The notes beneath the pieces are model-generated. The model searched no databases. It saw only the letters and a list, made by a program, of their open reading frames with translations, and was not told the DNA's origin. A program made the position numbers and the translations under genes. DNA of 64,000 bases, from the NCBI RefSeq assembly GCF_007991635.1, contig NZ_BJYS01000026.1, forward strand, positions 53,952-117,951, given 5' to 3'. Numbering within the stretch: the first letter of the stretch is position 1; each line of letters opens with the position of its first letter. Below, in pieces: positions 1 to 9,013 of the stretch. The DNA is from Adhaeribacter aerolatus (GTDB taxonomy: Bacteria; Bacteroidota; Bacteroidia; Cytophagales; Hymenobacteraceae).

Positions 1-3000
1 GATACAATAATTAAGGGAGGAACATACCTTAATCCATTAGAACAGCTTAAAGATAATAAAAGAATTTTTAAACAATATCTAGAACACACCTCCAACATCT
101 TTTATTATAAGGATTCAGCTTTTCTTCCGCATATCAGCGGATTAGTCCTTTTTCATAAAACTATTAACTTCAATCAAGCTGTCTTACCACCAAATATTAA
201 AACTTGGTTTAGGATAGCAGACATCGATAGTGCTTCCGATACTTTATATAATTTTTCTAGTTTAAGAATAAAGCTTTCTGAAAGTGAAATTCTTAATTTT
301 CCTAAAGCCCTGCACCTTGAAGAATATAGAAAGGAAAAACTTCTTTACACCTCTCGACTTACTAATAATCAAGAATTAAAGGGTAATGATATTGAGGTTA
401 AACACCAAAATATTCATCCTGATATTTCAGCACTAATTAGCTTAGGAAATATTAGATTTATAGAAGGTGATTTTTATGGAGCAATTGATGCTTATACCCA
501 AGCTACAATAGTAAACCCATCTGAGTCTTTAGCTTACTATAAGAGAGGGTTATGTTATCAAAGCTTAGATGAAAATTTAAATGCAATTGATGATTTTAAC
601 CAAGCCATAGCTTTTAGCAGAAATTTCTCACCTGCTTTCTTAGGTAGGGCTAATTCCTTTTTCAGCCTAAAACAATATAACAAGGCCATGGAGGATTATA
701 TCAGAATTACAAATGATAAATCTAAACCAGTAAAAGAAGCAAGATCGCAAATACATTTTAAATTAGGTTCCATTCATGCCTCAAATGAACATTACTCCCC
801 GGCATTGGAAGAATTCACCAGAAGTATAGAGTATGAGCACAGTTATTACGAGCCTTATTTTGAGAGAGGCCGGGTAAATCTTATTGCCGGGAACTATAAA
901 GAGGCTGTTAATGATTTCTCAGAATATATTCACTCAAAACCTAATAATCCTGAAGCTTATTTTTATAAAGGTAAAGCTAAAGAGGCATGTGGCAGCATGG
1001 AGGAAGCCATAAATGAATATTCGCTTGCCTTAAAATATAGACCTAAATATTCTGAGGTTCTTCTTCATAGGGCGAATGCATTAGTAATTTTAAATAAATA
1101 TGAAGAGGCCTTAAAGGATTATGATTTGTATGTTTTGATTAATCCCAATGATAATTTAATCTTTGTTAGAAGGGGAGATATAAAGAAAGGATTATATGAT
1201 TATAAGGGAGCTATTGAAGACTTCTCAAAGGTAATTAATGTTAATCCAAGTAATGCTGCAGCTTTCTTTAAAAGAGGTCTGACACAACTAGAACTTAAAG
1301 CATATAAAAAAGCAATTGAAGATTTTGATGTTGCAATTTCCCTGAATTTATTAAAACAGGAGGTATATTTTAAAAGAGCTGAAGCGAAATTAAATTTAGA
1401 AGACTACGAAGGTGTTATAGAAGATTATTCTTATATAATAGCCGCAGGCACTAGGGATGCAAATGTGTTTTACAAATCAGGTTTAGCCAAACAATTTAGG
1501 TTAGATTTTTCTGGGGCCATTGAAGATTTTACAGATGCCATTGGTTTAACTAAAAGTCCATATAATTGTGGTGATTTTTATGCTTCTAGGGCATTTGCTT
1601 ACAAATCTATTGGTGAATATACTAGTGCCATATCTGATTACCTTATAGCTATTAAGCTTAGTTCAGACAAAGCTAATAAATTAAAGTTGTCGCTTTCAGA
1701 TGCATACCTAGGAATTGCTGTTAATGAAAATTCGTATGGTAATTATGAAAATGCTATTATAAATTACGTTGAAGCCATAAAACTAAATCCAACTAATAAT
1801 AAGGATTTAAGAATTGCATTAGCTGAAGTTTATTTTAATAAGGCATTGATTAATAAAAAGGAGTACAAACCTGAAAATGCTTTTGCAGATTTCTCCAAAG
1901 CGATAGAACTAAACCACAATAATCCTTTTTATTATTACGAAAGAAGCTTACTTAGATTTACATTTAATGACTACTTGGGCGCTCATATGGATTTTTCTAT
2001 AGCCAGTGAGTTAGAACCTGATGATGTTTACTATACTAATCAACAATGTTGTTATGATACCATAATTGAAGCTATAGAGCTTAACCCTGGTAATTGGGCC
2101 TGTTTTACGGAAGAAGAAACCATTGAAGATATTATAGAAGAGTTTGAGATAGCCTTAATAGAATCTATTAAAGCTGTAGACCATGAACCTATTGAAGAAG
2201 ATTTCTTGCATTGGAATAATAATGAATATTATGAATTCAGGGGGTATGGTAATTATACAGATAGTGCTCATTTTTATTATCGAAGTGGAGATCTGAAAGT
2301 TAGTTTACAGAACTTTAAAGGGGCTATAGAGGATTATACTAAAGCCATAGAGTTAGATTGGGATGTAGCAGATTATTATCAATACCGAGCATATGCGAGT
2401 TTTGAAGTTAAGGATTACGATAATGCTGTTGCTGATTATGTGGAAGCTATAAGGCTAGATTCAACAAAAGAAAATGAGTTAAGAATTTCCTTGGCTGAAG
2501 TTTACTTTAAGAAGGCAATTGATAGCCTAGAAATAGGCTTGTATACCGATTTCGATTATGCCATTGAAGATTACACAAAAGCAATAGAACTGAATCCTAG
2601 TAATGCAGAGTATTATTACCACCGAGGATTAACAAGGTGTGATACAAAGGATTATAAAGGTGCTGCTAAAGATTTTACAAAAGCAATAAAGTTAAATTCG
2701 ATAAGGAATGAAGAATTAAAAAGGCTTTTACCATATGCATACTTTTATAATGCTATTGCAAAAGAAAGAAATGGAAATTACAACAAGGCAATAATAAACT
2801 ATACAAGAGCAATAGAGCTGAATCCAAGTGATGCAGAATATTATCAAAATAGAGGTTGTGCTAATTTTGAGATGAATAATTTTGAGGCTGCATTAGCAGA
2901 TTACACAAAAGCTATTGAATTGGACCCATCTAAAACGAAGCAATTGATACCGAGATTAGTGAATTCCTATAATAATATGAGAAATTTTATGGGCTCTGAC

Positions 3001-3018
3001 TTTGTTTCTGTAGACTGA
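1..3018 (+). CDS. NERD-like domain fused to a long TPR array (5' end outside the window)
   Basis: The frame is open from base 1 to the TGA at 3016-3018, giving 1005 visible residues, so the gene starts left of the window; the ATG at 688 is only an internal Met. The first ~100 residues resemble the C-terminal half of a NERD (nuclease-related) domain: NPLEQLKDNK, then HISGLVLFH, then LPPNIKTWFRIADIDS. From about residue 145 to the end run at least fifteen 34-residue TPR units with the pattern AxxYYxRGxxxxxxxxYxxAIxDYTKAIELNPxx. NERD domains are known to be nuclease-like and often fused to helicases or kinases; TPRs bind protein partners. The NERD catalytic residues would lie mostly upstream and cannot be seen. 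The gene is much richer in A+T than 4-15 kb, suggesting recent acquisition. A role in DNA processing or defence is inference. Confidence 0.72.
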   Translation, partial: DTIIKGGTYLNPLEQLKDNKRIFKQYLEHTSNIFYYKDSAFLPHISGLVLFHKTINFNQAVLPPNIKTWFRIADIDSASDTLYNFSSLRIKLSESEILNFPKALHLEEYRKEKLLYTSRLTNNQELKGNDIEVKHQNIHPDISALISLGNIRFIEGDFYGAIDAYTQATIVNPSESLAYYKRGLCYQSLDENLNAIDDFNQAIAFSRNFSPAFLGRANSFFSLKQYNKAMEDYIRITNDKSKPVKEARSQIHFKLGSIHASNEHYSPALEEFTRSIEYEHSYYEPYFERGRVNLIAGNYKEAVNDFSEYIHSKPNNPEAYFYKGKAKEACGSMEEAINEYSLALKYRPKYSEVLLHRANALVILNKYEEALKDYDLYVLINPNDNLIFVRRGDIKKGLYDYKGAIEDFSKVINVNPSNAAAFFKRGLTQLELKAYKKAIEDFDVAISLNLLKQEVYFKRAEAKLNLEDYEGVIEDYSYIIAAGTRDANVFYKSGLAKQFRLDFSGAIEDFTDAIGLTKSPYNCGDFYASRAFAYKSIGEYTSAISDYLIAIKLSSDKANKLKLSLSDAYLGIAVNENSYGNYENAIINYVEAIKLNPTNNKDLRIALAEVYFNKALINKKEYKPENAFADFSKAIELNHNNPFYYYERSLLRFTFNDYLGAHMDFSIASELEPDDVYYTNQQCCYDTIIEAIELNPGNWACFTEEETIEDIIEEFEIALIESIKAVDHEPIEEDFLHWNNNEYYEFRGYGNYTDSAHFYYRSGDLKVSLQNFKGAIEDYTKAIELDWDVADYYQYRAYASFEVKDYDNAVADYVEAIRLDSTKENELRISLAEVYFKKAIDSLEIGLYTDFDYAIEDYTKAIELNPSNAEYYYHRGLTRCDTKDYKGAAKDFTKAIKLNSIRNEELKRLLPYAYFYNAIAKERNGNYNKAIINYTRAIELNPSDAEYYQNRGCANFEMNNFEAALADYTKAIELDPSKTKQLIPRLVNSYNNMRNFMGSDFVSVD

Positions 3019-3082
3019 AAATTTGTTCTTCAGGTAATTGTTGTATGAAAAATCATTACAAGTATTTTAACCCCGCTATTTT

Positions 3083-3108
3083 GAGTCTTCCGCAGGATGA
3101 CTGCAAAC
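3083..3108. repeat. REP-like hairpin, left copy flanking the RAYT remnant
   Basis: A 26-base element with a near-perfect internal palindrome: AGTC-T-TCC-GCA-GGA-T-GACT, two stem blocks around a GCA loop with a T/T mismatch. The reverse complement of 3749-3773 matches it except for one missing base, so the two copies face each other across the transposase remnant. This is the usual arrangement of REP sequences around their RAYT gene. Confidence 0.7.
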
Positions 3109-3162
3109 TTTTGATGAAACCGGAAGAACTCTGTTCCGGTAAATACCAGCAAAGGAAACTAC

Positions 3163-3712
3163 ATGCAAGGGGGCTATCAAATCAGAGACCAAAACGGAAT
3201 TTATTTTATCACCTTTGCGGTGGTGGAGTGGGTGGATGTTTTTTTCCCGAAAAGAATATGCTAACCTGGTAGTAGAAAGTTTGTAGTTCTGCCAGAAAGA
3301 AAAAGGATTAATTATCTATGGCTGGTGTATACTATCCAACCATTTGCACCTGATTGTATCGGCGGGCGAAGGGTTTGGCTTATCAGCTATTCTGCGTGAC
3401 TTCAAAAAGTTTACTTCTAGTACTATCTTGAAAGCTATTGAGCAGAACCCACAGGAAAGCCGACGGAATTGGATGCTATGGCTATTTAAAGCTACTGGCG
3501 AGAAGAACAGCAAAAACACAAAATATCAGTTCTGGCAACAGGATAACCACCCAATAGCTTTGGAATCTAACCGGTTCAAGGAAGAAAAACTGTATTACCT
3601 GCACCAAAACCCGGTAGCAGCCGGATTGGTAGCGGAGCCGGAGCATTATATTTATTCCAGTGCAACAGATTATGCTGGCGGTAAAGGATTAATTAATATT
3701 ACTTTCCTGTAA
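3163..3712 (+). pseudogene. REP-associated tyrosine transposase (RAYT, Y1/TnpA_REP type), inactivated
   Basis: Translation from ATG 3163 begins MQGGYQIRDQNGIYFITFAV, the characteristic N-terminus of Bacteroidota RAYT transposases. The frame breaks in a seven-T run at 3239-3245; removing one T restores VFSRKEYANLVVESL. An in-frame TAG at 3284-3286 follows, where a CAG Gln codon would restore SLQFCQKEKG. The rest then reads through SNHLHLIVSAGEG (HUH-type His pair), FKKFTSS and KLYYLHQNPVAAGLV (candidate catalytic Tyr), ending at the TAA at 3710-3712. With two independent lesions the gene should be inactive. RAYTs are single-strand nucleases related to IS200/IS605 TnpA that mobilise REP hairpins; matching hairpins flank this one. 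The short forward frame at 3045-3272 is an artefact of this remnant. Confidence 0.88.
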
Positions 3713-3748
3713 TGTTCAGGAAGTCGGAGACTTTCCATTTCATTAAGC

Positions 3749-3773
3749 GTTTGCAGTCTCCTGCGGAAGACTC
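3749..3773. repeat. REP-like hairpin, right copy, inverted
   Basis: Inverted partner of 3083-3108, differing by one missing base in the stem. It lies 36 bases after the stop of the RAYT remnant. No third copy was seen in the window. Confidence 0.7.
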
Positions 3774-3967
3774 CAAACAGCGGGGACCTACAAACAGCGG
3801 GTTTGTTATATTCTTGTAAGCCCAGTAGGAGCAATGCATTAAATTCTAAATTAAATAATCCTGCAGGGTACTTTTAAATATTTCCCCAAGCCCTAACACT
3901 GCTATTTAAATTTTTAGCCGTTACTTTGTGTCTTTCGTTAGTACACCCGATGCTAGCTCCCTTTAGG

Positions 3968-5527
3968 ATGAAAATATTCAAAACCGACTATAGCGCTACC
4001 GGCGCCTTTTCTGCGCTAATTACCGATTACCTGGCCCAGGACCCCAAATTGCAGCCCTTTTATAATCGCTTTCCGGCCCTGGAAAACTTTGGCGAGCAGG
4101 TTAGGGAAAAACAGCAGGCGCCCGTAAACCGCGAATTACTTTGTAGCGTGCTGCACGAACAATACGCCAATATTGCGGAGGTGCAGCCGCTGGTGCAGCA
4201 AAATATTAAATTACTGGGGCAGCCCAATACCTTTACCGTTACCACGGGCCACCAGCTTAATATTTTTACCGGTCCGCTTTACTTTGTTTACAAAATTATT
4301 TCGGCCATTAATACCTGTAAGCGCTTAAACGAAACCTACCCCGATTACAATTTTGTGCCGGTTTACTGGATGGCCACCGAAGACCACGATTTTGCCGAAG
4401 TCAATCATTTTAATTTGTTCGGTAAAAAATATACCTGGGAGAGCAACCAGACCGGAGCCGTAGGTCGTTTCTCTACCGCCGATATGGCCGAGCTGCTTTC
4501 CAGTTTGCCTGAAGCTTGTCCGGTTTTTACCGAAGCTTACGCCAATTACAGCAATTTAACGGATGCTACCCGCGCGATTACCCACGCTTTATTCGGTGCG
4601 TACGGGTTGGTAAGCCTGGATGGCGACCATCCGGCCCTGAAGCAGGTGTTGCAGCCCGTGGTGGAGCAGGAACTCACGCAGCACACGGCGCATCAACTGG
4701 TAACCGAGGTAAGCGAAAAGCTGGCTGCCGAATACAAAGCCCAGGTGATGTCCCGGGAAATAAACTTTTTTTACCTCGATACGGGCCGGCGGGAACGCAT
4801 TGTGCGGGAAGGCGATAGCTACAAAGTTTTAAACACTGATTTGGTGTTTTCGGAAGCCGAAATATTAAAGTTAGCGGCGGAAGAACCGGATAAATTTAGC
4901 CCCAACGTAATTTTACGGCCGCTGTACCAGGAAATGGTGCTGCCCAACCTGGCGTATATTGGCGGCGGGGCCGAAGTAAATTATTGGTTTCAGTTAAAGC
5001 CGGTGTTTGAAGCCTACGGCGTGCCGTACCCGATGGTAATGCTGCGGAATTCGGCGTTGTATATTAACAAAGCCAGTGCTATTCGCCGGCACAAACTAAA
5101 TTTGCAGCCCGAAGATTTGTTTAAAGAAACGAATGTGCTGAAAAAGCAGATTACCGCCCAGTTTGAGCACGATGGTTTATCGCTGGCCGCCGAAAAGGAG
5201 CAAATAGAAAATATATTTCAGCGCATTACCCAACTGGCCGCCAGCATCGACCCAACCCTGGAAAAAACCGTAGCGGCCGAGCGGCAGAAAACCCACAACG
5301 CGCTGGAAGTGCTGGAGAAAAAAATTGTAAAAGCCAACGATACCAAGTACGAAACCCACTTTAACCAGCTCAACAACTTAAAAGAAAAATTATTTCCGGG
5401 CGGCACTTTACAGGAACGCACCGATAATTTACTGACCTACAAAACAAATAATCCGGAATTTATAGAGCAGTTGCTGGCGGCTCTAGACCCGCTCGAACAT
5501 AAATTTACCGTGCTGGAGGAAGAATAA
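3968..5527 (+). CDS. bshC: Bacillithiol biosynthesis cysteine-adding enzyme BshC
   Basis: BshC adds cysteine to GlcN-malate, the last step of bacillithiol synthesis, in the cytoplasm. The protein (519 aa from this start) has the family hallmarks TTGHQLNIFTGPLYFVYKI near residue 95, a nucleotidyl-transferase-like motif, and WMATEDHDFAEVNHF near 135; NYWFQLKPVF follows near 340, and the C-terminal part (about 385-490) is predicted coiled coil. Length fits the family. A longer reading from TTG 3926 exists, but ATG 3968 gives the typical start MKIFKTDYSATGAFS. The stop overlaps the start of the next gene by one base (TAATG), so the two are probably co-translated. Confidence 0.93.
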   Translation: MKIFKTDYSATGAFSALITDYLAQDPKLQPFYNRFPALENFGEQVREKQQAPVNRELLCSVLHEQYANIAEVQPLVQQNIKLLGQPNTFTVTTGHQLNIFTGPLYFVYKIISAINTCKRLNETYPDYNFVPVYWMATEDHDFAEVNHFNLFGKKYTWESNQTGAVGRFSTADMAELLSSLPEACPVFTEAYANYSNLTDATRAITHALFGAYGLVSLDGDHPALKQVLQPVVEQELTQHTAHQLVTEVSEKLAAEYKAQVMSREINFFYLDTGRRERIVREGDSYKVLNTDLVFSEAEILKLAAEEPDKFSPNVILRPLYQEMVLPNLAYIGGGAEVNYWFQLKPVFEAYGVPYPMVMLRNSALYINKASAIRRHKLNLQPEDLFKETNVLKKQITAQFEHDGLSLAAEKEQIENIFQRITQLAASIDPTLEKTVAAERQKTHNALEVLEKKIVKANDTKYETHFNQLNNLKEKLFPGGTLQERTDNLLTYKTNNPEFIEQLLAALDPLEHKFTVLEEE

Positions 5528-6105
5528 TGCAGAAGGCCCGTTTGCGGAAAGAAATGCTGCAAAAACGGCTGGGGTACGAAGCGGCCGATATTTCCCGGAA
5601 AAGCCGGCAGATAGCCGCTAATTTTTTCGGGCATTTTTCTTTAGAAGATATTAAAGCCGTTCATGTTTTCCTGCCCATTCGGCTGAAGAACGAGATAGAT
5701 ACCTGGCCCATCATCCGGAAACTGCAAGCCGAATATCCGCACATTCAGGTAATAGCCTCGGTGTCGGATTTGCAGGAATTTACCTTAACGCACCATTGGC
5801 TCTTGCCCGAAACCGAATTGGTAGAAAATAAATGGGGTATTCCGGAGCCCCGGGGCGCTGAAGCCATACCGGTTGAAAAAATTGATATGGTGCTGGTACC
5901 ATTGCTGGCTTTTGACCAGCAGGGCCACCGGGTTGGTTACGGCAAAGGCTTCTACGACCGGTTTTTAGAATTGTGTCGTCCCGATACCCTAAAAGTAGGT
6001 TTATCCCTGGAAGAGCCCATCACCGCCATCACCGATATTCACCCTGGTGACACCGCCCTGGATTTCGCCCTTACACCTACCCATATTTATAAATTCGGCA
6101 ACTAA
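5527..6105 (+). CDS. 5-formyltetrahydrofolate cyclo-ligase
   Basis: Converts 5-formyl-THF to 5,10-methenyl-THF with ATP, salvaging folate in the cytoplasm. The 192-aa protein has the N-terminal basic ligase segment MQKARLRKEMLQKR, the central KWGIPEP, and the diagnostic C-terminal block VPLLAFDQQGHRVGYGKGFY at about residues 123-142 with the Gly-rich YGKGFYDR loop. Length is normal. The start codon overlaps the bshC stop by one base; in this phylum the two are often adjacent. Confidence 0.93.
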   Translation: MQKARLRKEMLQKRLGYEAADISRKSRQIAANFFGHFSLEDIKAVHVFLPIRLKNEIDTWPIIRKLQAEYPHIQVIASVSDLQEFTLTHHWLLPETELVENKWGIPEPRGAEAIPVEKIDMVLVPLLAFDQQGHRVGYGKGFYDRFLELCRPDTLKVGLSLEEPITAITDIHPGDTALDFALTPTHIYKFGN

Positions 6106-6158
6106 GCTTTTTACCCAATAACTCATAATTCCTGGAAAAGCAATTCCTCCGCGCCATC

Positions 6159-6454
6159 CCGAGCCTGTCGAGGGATCTAACACCGCTTGTACTAGAAGGT
6201 ATATAGCTAACAACTATCAGCTAAAAGTTCAGGAGATTGTTATGATTGCACAACGGCTATCACGTAGTAGCAGGTAGAAGCCTAAAAGTTTACGTAATCC
6301 ATTAGCGTCCTTCAGACGGAAACCACGCAGCAGGCAGCCAGATAGGTTCCTCCAGGAATTCTTGGATTCCCAGAAGGACAGCGGTGGGCTGGATTAATTC
6401 AGAAGATAATAGCCTTCGGTTTTATCCCGGTAATATATCCCTCGACAGGCTCGG
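6159..6454. repeat. 18-bp perfect inverted repeats in a gene-free 0.5-kb gap
   Basis: CCGAGCCTGTCGAGGGAT at 6159-6176 recurs exactly inverted at 6437-6454, enclosing 260 bases without a convincing ORF. The gap 6106-6606 separates two converging genes and holds nothing else recognisable. Similar GAGCCTGTCGAGG words are common dispersed repeats in this phylum. A non-autonomous mobile element is possible; no target duplication is evident. Confidence 0.5.
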
Positions 6455-6606
6455 AATGACCTAGCGCAGCGGCCATTCCAGTATCTAACTGAATATTGTT
6501 TATTATCAACAGGCTATCAGTATTTTGCTTATCTTAATTGGTACAAAAAACTATTCACTCCCTCAAATATTCATTCAATTATTCACCCACTCACGCATTC
6601 ACGCAT

Positions 6607-7275
6607 TTACTTTACCGCCCGCGTCATTTCGCGTTTACCGGCCGGGCCGGGTAAGGCTTGTACGGCAAAACCGGCGTTTTTTAAGCTTCTTTTAAAACTG
6701 CCTTTGGCGCAGTAACTTACCAGTATGCCGCCTTCCGCTAACGCGTCGTAAAGCTTCTGGAATATTTCGTCGGTCCAGAGTTCGGGTTGTTTTTCCGGAG
6801 CGAAAGCATCAAAGTAAATCAGGTTGTAGTAATTGGTGGGCAGGGTATAGGTTTCCAGGTCGTTCTGAATTTTCCGGAGCTCGAAGTTAGGTAAAACCGG
6901 TACGGGTTCGTGCCAGGGAGCCGTATGTAACTGCGGCAAATATTCGAGCAACTCGGGGTTCAGAATAAATTTATCGAAACGCATTTGGTCTACGAGTTCT
7001 ACCGAAACCGGGAACTTCTCCAGCGCCTCGTACACAACCTGGTAGGGCTTGTTTATTACGTGTTGCAGCGTAAGCAACGCATTTAAACCGGTACCAAAGC
7101 CTACTTCCAACAATTTAATTGGGTGGTGATACGTCAGGGCAAACGCCAGCCCGCCCTGGATAAAAACGTGCAGCGATTCCTGCAAGGCGCCGTTTACCGA
7201 GTGATAATGTTCGTTTAGTTCGGGCACGTAAAGCGTCGTAGACCCGTCTTTGGTTTCCCTGATTTCAGTTTTCAT
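6607..7275 (-). CDS. mnmD: tRNA 5-(aminomethyl)-2-thiouridine-methyltransferase MnmD
   Basis: MnmD methylates the aminomethyl group of nm5U/nm5s2U at wobble position 34 of tRNA using SAM. The 222-aa protein has the SAM-binding loop LLEVGFGTGLNALLTL near residue 55, the acidic segment VVYEALEKFP, and the family signature YFDAFAPEKQPELWTDEIF near residue 155, followed by GGILVSYCAKGSFKR. It lacks the FAD-dependent MnmC oxidase part, as usual in stand-alone MnmD. A run of weak hairpins separates it from the upstream GNAT-like gene on the same strand, so co-transcription is uncertain. Confidence 0.88.
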   Translation of the reverse strand: MKTEIRETKDGSTTLYVPELNEHYHSVNGALQESLHVFIQGGLAFALTYHHPIKLLEVGFGTGLNALLTLQHVINKPYQVVYEALEKFPVSVELVDQMRFDKFILNPELLEYLPQLHTAPWHEPVPVLPNFELRKIQNDLETYTLPTNYYNLIYFDAFAPEKQPELWTDEIFQKLYDALAEGGILVSYCAKGSFKRSLKNAGFAVQALPGPAGKREMTRAVK

Positions 7276-7431
7276 GCGTAGTTGGTCTTGTTCCAGTTTA
7301 GTAATGGAAATATTATTGATGTCTGCCGGAAAGCCGCTGTTTTAGGTTTTGGCCGCAACAAACCGGTACTTTTAAGTAAAAGTACTAACCTATTTATAAC
7401 AGCATCTTACCAATAAATTTACCACCCCTGC

Positions 7432-7451
7432 CCCTCCTAAAAATAGGAGGG
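7432..7451. repeat. Small hairpin CCCTCCTA-AAAA-TAGGAGGG
   Basis: Perfect 8-bp stem with an AAAA loop, preceded by CCACCCCTGC, downstream of the GNAT-like gene on the minus strand. It lacks a U-tract, so it may be a dispersed repeat rather than an intrinsic terminator. The C-rich flank resembles the complement of the interior of the element at 61910-61997. Confidence 0.4.
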
Positions 7452-7533
7452 AAGCTTTCGGTACCGGTTAAAATATATAATTTACGCTGTTGCGTTACTT
7501 AAATACGAAAGCCGGCTACTTGTTAAAATTATA

Positions 7534-8706
7534 TTACAAAATAACGGGATGCCGGTGAAAGGGTTTAAGCGGGTCGAAGAGGTAGCGGTACGTTACCAGT
7601 TGGCGGCTTTGTTCGGCGCCTAAGTTTTGCGATATATTTAATATTTTGGGATTAAAGTCGCCTTGCCATTGCAATTCTACCTGTTTGTAGCGGGTTTTGG
7701 CTTTAATCACCTTCTCGGCTTCCACAATCATAAAATAATCGATGCCGGTACCCTGAAATTCCGGCACGATGCCAAAGGCCAGACCAACAAACCGGTTACA
7801 TACGCCTAACCGCTGTAATATTATAAATTTAAGCTTCGCCCACAGGTTAAATTGCCCGTTCAGGTACTTTACCAACTGATTTATATCCGGAATATTAATC
7901 CACATGGCGATGGGTTCCTCCTGGTGGTAGGCAAACCAGATTAACTTTTCGTCCAGAATAGGCTGCATGGTTTTAAAAAGCCGGATGGCCTGGTTAACCG
8001 GTATTTCTTTGTTGCCTTCGTGCTGGGCCCAGGCTTTGTTGTAAACAATACTGAAGTCGGCGGCAAATTTATTTAGCTGAGGTTTCTTTAAATGCGCGGC
8101 TTTGAAAGCACTGTTGTCGGCAAATTTCTGGTGAGCGGTGTAAAATTTAGGTTGCAGTTGGGTGGTCTCATCGGCCACGGGCAAGCTCCAGCAGATTTGG
8201 TTATAAAAGTTTTTAAAACCGTAGCTTTCGAATAAAGCCTGGTAATAGGGCGGGTTGTAGTTCATGGTATACAAAGGGGCCTGAAAGCCCGAAATCAGTA
8301 AGCCCCACCATTTGTCCCTTTCGCCAAAATTAATCGGGCCGTCCATGGCCTCCATGCCCTGGTGCTGCAGCCAGGCGCGGGCCGTATCAAAAAGCAGGTT
8401 AGCGGCCGGTTGGTCGTTTACGCAATCGAAAAAGCCCATGCCGCCAACTTTTACATCGTCGCCTTTGTTTTTGTACCGGTTGTTTACAAAAGCCGCAATC
8501 CGGCCGATTGCCTGACCCGCCTCATTAATTAAAATCCACCGCTGAACTTCGCCGTGGTTAAAATATTTGTTTTTTTGCGGATCGAAAACCGCCTTTACAT
8601 CTTTGTCTAAAGGTCGAATCCAATGGGGATTGTTTTGGTTTAAAGTGATATGAACCTGCAGAAAAACTTTTTCTTTTTGCTTATTATCGACCTCGACCAG
8701 AACCAT
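7534..8706 (-). CDS. GNAT-superfamily acyltransferase-like protein
   Basis: A 390-aa soluble protein of the long GNAT-like family common in Bacteroidota. Visible are an N-terminal half with WILINEAGQAIGRIAAFVN and MDGPINFGERDKWWGLLISG, and a C-terminal GNAT-like core with LIWFAYHQEEPIAMWINIPD and FGIVPEFQGTGIDYFMIVEA, where the QGTG stretch corresponds to the acetyl-CoA pyrophosphate loop. The substrate is unknown. ATG 8706 is the only reasonable start. A -7 box lies about 95 bases upstream. It is the first gene of its strand here; mnmD follows 258 bases downstream. Confidence 0.7.
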   Translation of the reverse strand: MVLVEVDNKQKEKVFLQVHITLNQNNPHWIRPLDKDVKAVFDPQKNKYFNHGEVQRWILINEAGQAIGRIAAFVNNRYKNKGDDVKVGGMGFFDCVNDQPAANLLFDTARAWLQHQGMEAMDGPINFGERDKWWGLLISGFQAPLYTMNYNPPYYQALFESYGFKNFYNQICWSLPVADETTQLQPKFYTAHQKFADNSAFKAAHLKKPQLNKFAADFSIVYNKAWAQHEGNKEIPVNQAIRLFKTMQPILDEKLIWFAYHQEEPIAMWINIPDINQLVKYLNGQFNLWAKLKFIILQRLGVCNRFVGLAFGIVPEFQGTGIDYFMIVEAEKVIKAKTRYKQVELQWQGDFNPKILNISQNLGAEQSRQLVTYRYLFDPLKPFHRHPVIL

Positions 8707-8801
8707 AGGCGTGTGTTTGGTAATCTATTCTATTCAAAATAAATATCATTTCCTACATTCAGGGCCGGCATATTTACCGCCCCTGAATTGAATATTCGGC
8801 G

Positions 8802-8809
8802 CAAAAGTA
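8802..8809 (-). promoter_or_regulatory. Bacteroidota-type -7 box for the GNAT-like gene
   Basis: TACTTTTG on the minus strand matches TAnnTTTG exactly. A weak ATTG at about -33 lies 17 bases upstream. The start codon is about 95 bases downstream. The rest of the 307-base gap 8707-9013 shows nothing else. Confidence 0.5.
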
Positions 8810-9013
8810 AAATTTAAATCCCGGGCAATTGCTTTTAACCAGAATAATAATCTGATAACGAAGAAAACAGAGCAATCTTCTACCGGTAAGTTAATAGTAA
8901 CGGGCGTTGGGAAAAAAACTATTATTGCTGCGATAGCCGGGCCATAAATATTGTCGTCCTTTGGTTTATTTATATTACATTTTGCCTGACAGATTTATTA
9001 GCTTTTAGTCCGC

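Noticed and set aside
3045..3272. 75-codon + strand frame before the transposase remnant
   Set aside because: It covers the REP hairpin and the out-of-frame start of the RAYT pseudogene; the RAYT translation explains the sequence better.
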